DNA of 64,000 nucleotides from 66-474 sp040255405 (GTDB lineage Bacteria; Pseudomonadota; Gammaproteobacteria; Xanthomonadales; Rhodanobacteraceae): contig JBDZUX010000006.1 of the NCBI GenBank assembly GCA_040255405.1, forward strand, positions 62,001 through 126,000, given 5' to 3'. Shown here one piece after another: positions 16,853 through 23,276 of the stretch. The translations under genes were made by a program, and so were the position numbers. Within the stretch, counting starts at the first letter, position 1. Every line of letters starts with the position of its first letter. The notes below the pieces were generated by a model. That model was not told the DNA's origin, searched no databases, and saw nothing but the letters and a program-made list of their open reading frames with translations.

Positions 16853-18098
16853 CCAGGACGGTCATTACATGCGCCACGACCCACGCCTTCGGGTCGCGCG
16901 CGGCGCCGGATCGCAGCAGGGGCAGCGCATCCGGCAGATATTGGCTGAGCAGTGGCATGGGCGGTGGCTGTTCGCCGAGGTTGGCAAACAGGCGCTCGCG
17001 CGCAGACTCGACCACCGGGTCCGGCCAGTAATAGCGGATGCGGTCGCTGAGGCTGTACTGCATGTCGATCTGCAGCGCCTGGCCCTCGGCGCGGTAATAG
17101 CGACGCCACTGCGCGGGCTTCTCAAGCATCCGTTCCAGTGTCACGGCGCGCAACCCCGCGCGGCGGTGCACGGGAATCCATTCGTTCTCGATAGCATCCA
17201 GTGCCCACAACGCCTCGCGCAGCGCGAAAGTGAGTCCGGGGCCGACCTTGAGGATCGCAAAATGGTCGCGTACCAGCGCCCGCAGCGACGCACGAGTCTG
17301 GTAATCGGTGGAGTGGGCCTCGAACACGAGGCCCGGCACGCTTTCGATCGCCGCACTCAGCTCGCCGGCTTTTTCCGGCCGGTAGTCGATCACCTCGTGA
17401 TGGTCGAATTCAACGCCCGGCTGCACCACCGAGGCGATCACACGCCCCCAGGCTGCAGCGAGGCCGGCCTCCTCGAACGCCTGCCGGTGTGCCGCGATGG
17501 TCGCCAGCGCCGCTGTCGGCGTGGTAACGGCAAGCCCTTCAATGGCTTCGGTGGCGCCACCGGGTGTCGGCACTTCGGTACCGATCACGTATACCGGAGG
17601 GATGCCGCCGGTGCGCTTGCATGCCGCTTCGGCGGCCAGGCACAGGCGCACGGCGCGACGCACGATCTCGGCCTCGGGCAACGGCACCGGGTCGTCGGCG
17701 CACGCCATCGAGCAATCGAGATGGATTTTGTGGAAGCCGGCGGCCACATAGGCATCGACCATGGCCTCGGCCTTGTCCATGGCCGCATCCGCGACGAGGC
17801 CGGTCCACGGGTTGGGACCCAGGTGATCGCCGCCGAACACGATCCGCGATCTCGGCAAGCCGACCTGGTCGGCGACGGCGTGCACGAATTCCGCGAACCC
17901 GGCGGGACGCATACCGATATAGCCGCCATCCTGGTTGACCTGGTTGCAGGTGGCCTCGAACAGGACCGTCGGCGTGTGATGCAACAGCGCGTGCCGCAGT
18001 GCCGCCTCGATAACCAGTGGATGCGCAGAGCACACCGACGTGATGCCGCAGGCATCGCCTTCCCGGTGTCGCCTGATCAATGCCTGGATTTCGTGCAT
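16821..18098 (-). CDS. AgaZ/GatZ/KbaZ family protein (tagatose-bisphosphate aldolase subunit or tagatose-6-phosphate kinase)
   Basis: A 425-residue member of the GatZ/KbaZ/AgaZ family. In E. coli these are described as the non-catalytic subunit of class II tagatose-1,6-bisphosphate aldolase. In Shewanella GalNAc pathways AgaZ was reported to be a tagatose-6-phosphate kinase. Recognisable blocks are GITSVCSAHPLVIEAAL, FEATCNQVNQDGGYIGM, FGGDHLGPNPW and HLDCSMACADD (about residues 120-145). ATG 18098 is chosen over an upstream TTG (18116) because AGGGA sits eight bases before it. No partner aldolase (AgaY/GatY) gene lies in the window, which favours an independent role or a partner encoded elsewhere. 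Confidence 0.88.
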   Translation of the reverse strand: MHEIQALIRRHREGDACGITSVCSAHPLVIEAALRHALLHHTPTVLFEATCNQVNQDGGYIGMRPAGFAEFVHAVADQVGLPRSRIVFGGDHLGPNPWTGLVADAAMDKAEAMVDAYVAAGFHKIHLDCSMACADDPVPLPEAEIVRRAVRLCLAAEAACKRTGGIPPVYVIGTEVPTPGGATEAIEGLAVTTPTAALATIAAHRQAFEEAGLAAAWGRVIASVVQPGVEFDHHEVIDYRPEKAGELSAAIESVPGLVFEAHSTDYQTRASLRALVRDHFAILKVGPGLTFALREALWALDAIENEWIPVHRRAGLRAVTLERMLEKPAQWRRYYRAEGQALQIDMQYSLSDRIRYYWPDPVVESARERLFANLGEQPPPMPLLSQYLPDALPLLRSGAARDPKAWVVAHVMTVLDDYHHACTSN

Positions 18099-18112
18099 CT
18101 CTTGATTCCCTT

Positions 18113-19033
18113 TCAAGCCGCCGGTGTGGATGCGGCGACGTCACGCTCCGGTTGCAACACCAGCAACAGCGATGCCGCGAGCGCCAGCAGGAGGCCGAGC
18201 ATCTTCAGGGGCCCCGGGACGACGCCGGCGAGCAACATGGCCAACGCCGCGGTGATCAACGGTGCACCGGCGTTGGTCAATGGTGCGACCACGATGGCCT
18301 TGCCGTACCGGAAGGCCAGCACCAGGGTCAACGCGCCGATCGCGTTCAGGACCTGGATGGCCGCGGCCATCCAGGGACCATCCAGCCCGAGATTGATCGG
18401 CTGGCCGAAATCGGTCATGGCCCACGCCACCGGCACCAGCAGCAGTGCGCCGACGGTCATGTAGAAAAAGATGCTGTCGGCACCGACGTGCTCGTTGGCC
18501 AGCTTCATGAGGTATGCCTGCACGCCCCAGGCGAGCATGATCAGGAGCGACTGCACGAACCAGCCGAGGCCGGCACCGCCGGCACTTCCGCCGGACAGGT
18601 TCAACAATGGCAACGACACCAACGCGAGCGCGATGCCGAGCGTCCCGGCGCGGCCGGTGCGTTCGCGCATCAGCACGAACGACAGGGCGATCGTCACCAC
18701 CGGAGACAGCGAAATGATCGGGAAAATGAAGTAGGCCGGTCCAACCGTCAGGGTATGGAACAGCAGCATCTGCCCGCCGGCACCGAGCAGGCCGATCAGC
18801 AAGCCATAGACCACCGCACGCGGCGTGCGATCGAGCCTCCAGCCGCCGAGCCAGAGTATGAAGGCCGCCGGCGGAATCATCGTCAATGCCCATACGCCGT
18901 ATACCAACGTGTCGGGGAAACCGTGCTCCGCCGACAGCCCGGAAAGCGCTCCCCAGACACCCCACAACACGACGGTCGTGAGCGAGCAGCCCACCCATGT
19001 ACGTCGGGCGGAGGAGCCGGAACTGCCGCTCAT
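18113..19033 (-). CDS. EamA/DMT-family permease, candidate amino-sugar transporter
   Basis: A 306-residue inner-membrane protein with about ten hydrophobic segments arranged as two EamA repeats, the hallmark of the drug/metabolite transporter superfamily. The N-terminal helix contains VLWGVWGALSGLSA, and helix 4 is followed by PIISLSPVVTIALSFVLMRER, a typical EamA half-repeat end. Its start overlaps the GH36 stop as ATGA, and it ends 14 bp before agaZ. It is therefore embedded in the GalNAc operon, at the position where a sugar permease is needed. Transport of GalNAc is inference; no EamA protein for this sugar is known to me. Confidence 0.85.
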   Translation of the reverse strand: MSGSSGSSARRTWVGCSLTTVVLWGVWGALSGLSAEHGFPDTLVYGVWALTMIPPAAFILWLGGWRLDRTPRAVVYGLLIGLLGAGGQMLLFHTLTVGPAYFIFPIISLSPVVTIALSFVLMRERTGRAGTLGIALALVSLPLLNLSGGSAGGAGLGWFVQSLLIMLAWGVQAYLMKLANEHVGADSIFFYMTVGALLLVPVAWAMTDFGQPINLGLDGPWMAAAIQVLNAIGALTLVLAFRYGKAIVVAPLTNAGAPLITAALAMLLAGVVPGPLKMLGLLLALAASLLLVLQPERDVAASTPAA

Positions 19034-21162
19034 GCAGCTTTCCCGACAGGGGTTGCCTTGAGCAACAGGAAGTGTTCGAAGCGCGCGTGCAGGGTGTTGG
19101 CACCCGCGTCGACCACGCCAAGCTCGGCGTCATTGAACAGGTCACGGACGTGATAACGGCCAGCGGCCAGTCCCCGCAATTCCAGAAGGCCATCCCAGCG
19201 GTCGGCGTAGAACGCGTAATAGAGCGCATCGTCCTTGGCGATGGCATGTGCCTCGGGACGGTCGAAACCGATGTCGTACAGCGCACCCAGGTATTCACCG
19301 TGCGGCAACATGTGCTGCCGGTACAACTCGCTCCACTTGCGCCAGAGGGCCTCTTTTTCCGGCGTCAGTACCAGGCCGCCGGGCGGGAGCGGTTCGGAAG
19401 GGTGGTCGGTGTCCTTCGGCCAGGTGAACTTGGTCGAGATCACCGCACCGATGCCGACGCTCGACGCAAAATCCTTCCCACCGTCGCTCAGTTCGACATG
19501 GTCGCCGGCATAGCTGCTGCGATCGCCCATCAACGCCTTCATGGACTTGCCCTTGCTGCGCACTTGCCAGGAAGAGGTGGGGTCCGACCCCGGATATTGG
19601 TCGGTGGCCGGCAAGTTGTGGAACGCAAATGCAGTGCCGCAGGGACACAGTTCGATCACCGCATCGCGGTTCGCGGCGTGGGCGGCTTCGTGGATCGCCT
19701 TCCAGAAGTCGGCCAGCTTCTCGCAGGATTCTTCCGGGCGCGCATGATGGTGCGCAGGGTTGTAGCAGGGCGCGACCGCGTTCAGGTACTGGCCATCGAA
19801 CTTGATGCCGTCGAAGCCCCAGTCGCCGACGATCTTTTTCACCAGCCCGACGTAGTAGTCGACGGTGGGCCGATAAGCCGGGCATTGGGTGAACGCGTTC
19901 CACCAACTGATCTTCTGGACGGATCCGTTCTGGTCGAGCAGCAACATGTCGGGATGATCATGCAGGATGTCGCTGCCCGGGTCGGCCGCCAAGGGCGCGA
20001 TCCAGAGTCGCGGCCGCAGGCCCGCGTCCTTGATGGCGCGCACGAAGGCATGCATGTCTTCCTCGCCACGCGGAAACTTGCGCGGGTCGAGCCGCCAGTC
20101 GCCCTCGTTGGTTTGCCAGCCATCGTCGATGACGGCCCAGCCGAAACCCAGGTCGCGCACCTTCGGCAGGGTCGCCAGCACCTGTTCACGGGTGAAATCC
20201 CGCCCATAGCCCCAGGCGCACCACACCGGTGCGAACGCCGCCTCGGGCGCGATCGGCGCGATCAGCCCCTGCTCCGCCATGAAGGCACGGTAGCGCTGCA
20301 ATGGCGTGAAGTGATCGCCCTGGTGCACGCACAGATACGTATGTTCGGTGGCCAACGTTTCACCCGGTGCAAGCGTGGTCGCATGCGTGGATTCGACCGC
20401 AATGGCCGCACCCGTCCGGGTCTTGCGTACCGGCAGGTCGAGCAGGCGAGCCACGGGCTCCAGGTGACCGACGGCCACGCCGGCGTCGCGACGCCAGAGA
20501 TCGGCTACCGGCGTGCCGCCGCCGTAATCCGACGCGTCCATGCCGAGCGTGTTGCGCTGATCGAACCCTCTCCCTACAGGCCGCACCCAGTCACGCCGAT
20601 CTTCGTGCGTGGTTCCTGAAAAACTCCAGAAGCCGCCGGGCGCATCAGGCAATTCGTGCGCGACGTTGCGCCAGCCATCCACCTGCAGGGGTTGCGTGCC
20701 CTGGTTGCGGTATTGCACCCGCATCACCGCCATGTCGGGGTGACGATCGAACGCGAGGATTTCGACCACTTTCTCGACCACACCATCGGATCGGCCAGTG
20801 ACGACGTGGCGCGTTCCGCGCCCGTGCCGTGGATCGTCGATGGATTCGACGGTGTGTCCGGCAAGGGCGAAGTCAGCCAGTTCGCCGCCCTCGCACAACA
20901 GGGCTTCGCTGGCTTGGTGGCTGGTCAAGGCACGACCATCCCTGAACAACTGCGTGTGCAGCCGGCCGTTGAAATCGATAGCCAGATTGCCGCTCGCGAC
21001 CCGCACCTGGCCGCCTTCCGGACCGGTCCGTGCAGAGGAGCCGCTGGATGAGGGACGCGCGCCGCGGCGCATCGAAGGCTTGCGGGCCCAGGCCGGCAAC
21101 GCTGCCCACGCAGTCATGCCCGCGACGAGTTTGAGAAGACTGCGGCGTCCCAAATGCGGCAT
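19030..21162 (-). CDS. Tat-exported GH36-type alpha-galactosidase / alpha-N-acetylgalactosaminidase
   Basis: A 710-residue glycoside hydrolase resembling family GH36. The N-terminus MPHLGRRSLLKLVAG looks like a twin-arginine signal with cleavage near PAWA. A beta-sandwich domain leads into the barrel, which shows WAVIDDGWQTNEGDW (about residues 345-359) and GFDGIKFDGQYL with the probable nucleophile near Asp455. In the GalNAc context the substrate may be terminal alpha-GalNAc rather than galactose. An ATG with GGGAG seven bases upstream sets the start. It is the first gene of the leftward operon, is divergent from the amidohydrolase gene, and its promoter region contains three copies of the shared operator word. 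Confidence 0.87.
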   Translation of the reverse strand: MPHLGRRSLLKLVAGMTAWAALPAWARKPSMRRGARPSSSGSSARTGPEGGQVRVASGNLAIDFNGRLHTQLFRDGRALTSHQASEALLCEGGELADFALAGHTVESIDDPRHGRGTRHVVTGRSDGVVEKVVEILAFDRHPDMAVMRVQYRNQGTQPLQVDGWRNVAHELPDAPGGFWSFSGTTHEDRRDWVRPVGRGFDQRNTLGMDASDYGGGTPVADLWRRDAGVAVGHLEPVARLLDLPVRKTRTGAAIAVESTHATTLAPGETLATEHTYLCVHQGDHFTPLQRYRAFMAEQGLIAPIAPEAAFAPVWCAWGYGRDFTREQVLATLPKVRDLGFGWAVIDDGWQTNEGDWRLDPRKFPRGEEDMHAFVRAIKDAGLRPRLWIAPLAADPGSDILHDHPDMLLLDQNGSVQKISWWNAFTQCPAYRPTVDYYVGLVKKIVGDWGFDGIKFDGQYLNAVAPCYNPAHHHARPEESCEKLADFWKAIHEAAHAANRDAVIELCPCGTAFAFHNLPATDQYPGSDPTSSWQVRSKGKSMKALMGDRSSYAGDHVELSDGGKDFASSVGIGAVISTKFTWPKDTDHPSEPLPPGGLVLTPEKEALWRKWSELYRQHMLPHGEYLGALYDIGFDRPEAHAIAKDDALYYAFYADRWDGLLELRGLAAGRYHVRDLFNDAELGVVDAGANTLHARFEHFLLLKATPVGKAA

Positions 21163-21202
21163 CCAGGCGCTCCCGAGTATCAGACGTCCTCATTCTGCGC
21201 TA

Positions 21203-21257
21203 TACGTTCGGTTTGTGCAATCGATATGTTTCGTTTAGTGTATGCATAGTTTCGTTA
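21203..21257. promoter_or_regulatory. Three tandem operator-like repeats in the GH36/amidohydrolase promoter region
   Basis: TATGTTTCGTT at 21225-21235 and TAGTTTCGTTA at 21247-21257 are direct repeats 22 bp apart. A weaker copy, TACGTTCGGTT at 21203-21213, lies another 22 bp to the left. The spacing puts them on one face of the helix. The exact word TATGTTTCGTT recurs, inverted, at 23206-23216 between the repressor and receptor genes. They are best explained as binding sites of the DeoR-type regulator at 22368-23147. Confidence 0.65.
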
Positions 21258-21273
21258 CGCGAGGCTAAGCGAC

Positions 21274-22371
21274 ATGTCGATCGTGATCCGTGCTCTGCTG
21301 CTGGTGTTGTTCGCCCTGCCTGCATGGGCCTCACCCCCCGTAGTGGACAAGTCTTACGACTTGGCCGACTTCGCCCACGTACGCAAGTTCGACGCCCACG
21401 TACACGCGAATACCGAGTCCCCCGCGTTTCTCGAACAGGCCCGGGCCGACGGATTCGAATTGCTGTCGATCAACGTCGACTATCCCGACTTCCCGCCTGC
21501 CGATCGGCAACGCGATGTCACCCTGGCGTTGGCTGCACGCGATCCCGTCCGGCTCCACTGGGCCACCACGTTTTCGATGCGGGGGTTCGGAGACCCGGGC
21601 TGGCTGGAGCATGTCGAGGCGCGTTTGAAGGCGGACGTGGCGCGCGGGGCGCTTGGGGTAAAGATCTGGAAGAACGTCGGCATGATCGAGAAGGACGCTG
21701 ACGGCAAGTTGGTCATGCTGGACGACCCGAGGCTCGCCCCGGTCGCGGAGACCGTGCAACACCTGGACGTGGCACTGATCGACCACCAGGGCGAGCCTTA
21801 CAACTGCTGGCTGCCGCTGTCGGAAATGACGACGGACAACGATCGCGAATACTTTCGCCATCACCCCGAATACCACGCCTGGCTGCACCCCGAACTGCCA
21901 CGCTACGAAACGCTGATGGCCGCGCGCGACCGCTTCGTCGAAGCCCATCCGCACTTGCGTTTCGTCGGCGCCCACATGGCCAGCCTGGAGTGGAGCGTCG
22001 ACCGCCTTGCCGAATTCCTCGATCGGCACCCCAATGCCACGGTGGATCTCGCGGCGCGCATGAGCCAAGTGCAATACCAGTCATTGCGGGATTACGACCG
22101 CGTCCGCGACTTCTTCATCCGCTATCAGGACCGGCTGCTTTACGGAAGCGACTTGACGCACAACCCCAGTGTCGATGACGCGGCGTTTCGCCGCGAGACC
22201 CACGCGTTCTGGATGTCCGACTGGCGCTACCTTGCAACCGACGCGACCCAGCGCATCGATGACCTGGACGCGGTGGTGCCCGGGTTGCGTCTGCCGCGCC
22301 CGGTCATCGACAAAATCTATTACCGCAATGCCGTGCGCGTGTTCGGGCTCGACGGCGAAGCCCGCGACTAG
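21274..22371 (+). CDS. Exported amidohydrolase (amidohydrolase-2 superfamily)
   Basis: A 365-residue TIM-barrel metal hydrolase. Residues 1-19 are a signal peptide ending LPAWAS, so it acts in the periplasm. Metal-ligand positions are visible as FDAHVHAN (HxH, about residue 41), ALIDHQGEPY, FVGAHMAS and LYGSDLTHNP (Asp). It belongs to the amidohydrolase-2 group (decarboxylases and lactonases), not the NagA deacetylase group. Its stop shares the CTAG tetranucleotide with the convergent repressor gene. The start has GAGG ten bases upstream. Its place between GH36 and agaR and under the same operators indicates a role in glycan use; the reaction is unknown. Confidence 0.85.
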   Translation: MSIVIRALLLVLFALPAWASPPVVDKSYDLADFAHVRKFDAHVHANTESPAFLEQARADGFELLSINVDYPDFPPADRQRDVTLALAARDPVRLHWATTFSMRGFGDPGWLEHVEARLKADVARGALGVKIWKNVGMIEKDADGKLVMLDDPRLAPVAETVQHLDVALIDHQGEPYNCWLPLSEMTTDNDREYFRHHPEYHAWLHPELPRYETLMAARDRFVEAHPHLRFVGAHMASLEWSVDRLAEFLDRHPNATVDLAARMSQVQYQSLRDYDRVRDFFIRYQDRLLYGSDLTHNPSVDDAAFRRETHAFWMSDWRYLATDATQRIDDLDAVVPGLRLPRPVIDKIYYRNAVRVFGLDGEARD

Positions 22372-23147
22372 GCCAACAGCAGTTCGAAGCCCATGTCCTG
22401 GCTGGCTTGGCGAATGTCTTCCGGGGCATCCTTGTCGGTGATCAGCATGTCCAGCCCGGAGATAGGGAGGATCCGGTGCAGGCACACCCGCCCGAACTTG
22501 GAGCTGTCGGTGATGGCAATGACCTTGCCCGCCGCCTCGACCATTTTCCGGTTGAGGGTTGCTTCCGGCTCGTAGTGCGTCGTGATGCCACGCTCCAGAT
22601 CGAAGCCGTCCACGCCGAGAAACAACATGTCCACCTGCAGTGCATCGAGGGCTTCGACGGTCAACCCCCCGTAGAACGCCATGTTCTTGCGGCGCAGCTC
22701 GCCACCCAGCATGACGATCTTGATCGCCTGCCTGGACGACAACGCCGACAGTACGCCGAAATCGTTGGTGACGACCGTGATATCGAGATTGGGCAACGCC
22801 TCGGCAAGCTGGATGCCGGTCGTGCCCGAGTCGATGACGATGGTGTTGCCCGCCTCCACGAGCTCCGCTGCGCGCCTGCCAATACGACGCTTGTCATCCA
22901 GGTGGACGACGCGCTTGGCCTCGTAAGCCGGCTCGGCTTGCACGCCCCCGATAGCGTTGCTGTCGATCGCACCGCCGTAGGCGCGCGTCATGACTCCCCG
23001 CGCGGCAAGGTAACGCAGGTCCTTGCGCACCGTCTGCACGCTTACACCGAAACGTCGCGCCAGCGATGCAACCTGGACGCTTCCCTGCTTGTGGACCAGC
23101 TCGCTGATTTGCAGACGGCGCTGGCTGGTATCGCGTGTGGCTGGCAT
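22368..23147 (-). CDS. agaR: DeoR-family repressor, AgaR-like
   Basis: A 259-residue DeoR/GlpR-type regulator. An N-terminal winged helix (residues about 8-60, with VQVASLARRFGVSVQTVRKDL) precedes a sugar-phosphate-sensing domain with VIDSGTTGIQLAEAL, VTNDFGVLSAL and FLGVDGFDLERGITTH. AgaR proteins of this family repress GalNAc genes and respond to a sugar phosphate. The ATG at 23147 is preceded by a near-perfect AAGGAGGG site; the open frame runs further upstream but without support. It is divergent from the TonB receptor and convergent with the amidohydrolase. Operator-like sites next to its own promoter suggest autoregulation. Confidence 0.88.
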   Translation of the reverse strand: MPATRDTSQRRLQISELVHKQGSVQVASLARRFGVSVQTVRKDLRYLAARGVMTRAYGGAIDSNAIGGVQAEPAYEAKRVVHLDDKRRIGRRAAELVEAGNTIVIDSGTTGIQLAEALPNLDITVVTNDFGVLSALSSRQAIKIVMLGGELRRKNMAFYGGLTVEALDALQVDMLFLGVDGFDLERGITTHYEPEATLNRKMVEAAGKVIAITDSSKFGRVCLHRILPISGLDMLITDKDAPEDIRQASQDMGFELLLA

Positions 23148-23174
23148 GGGCCCTCCTTTCGGCGCGCAGTATGC

Positions 23175-23240
23175 GATAGTTCGTTGTATTTCGCTATTGA
23201 TGCATAACGAAACATAGTGTAGGCTGCGTTCTGTTTCGCA
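23175..23240. promoter_or_regulatory. Operator-like sites between agaR and the TonB receptor
   Basis: AACGAAACATA at 23206-23216 is the exact inverse of TATGTTTCGTT found at 21225. Related words are ATAGTTCGTT at 23176-23185, TGTATTTCGCT at 23185-23195 and TCTGTTTCGCA at 23230-23240. They occupy the 129-bp divergent promoter region of the repressor and receptor genes. Sharing this word with the GH36/amidohydrolase promoter is the main evidence that all eight genes form one regulon. Confidence 0.6.
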
Positions 23241-23276
23241 ACAGGTCCTCGTCCGCGCATAGCTTGGGGAAAAACC

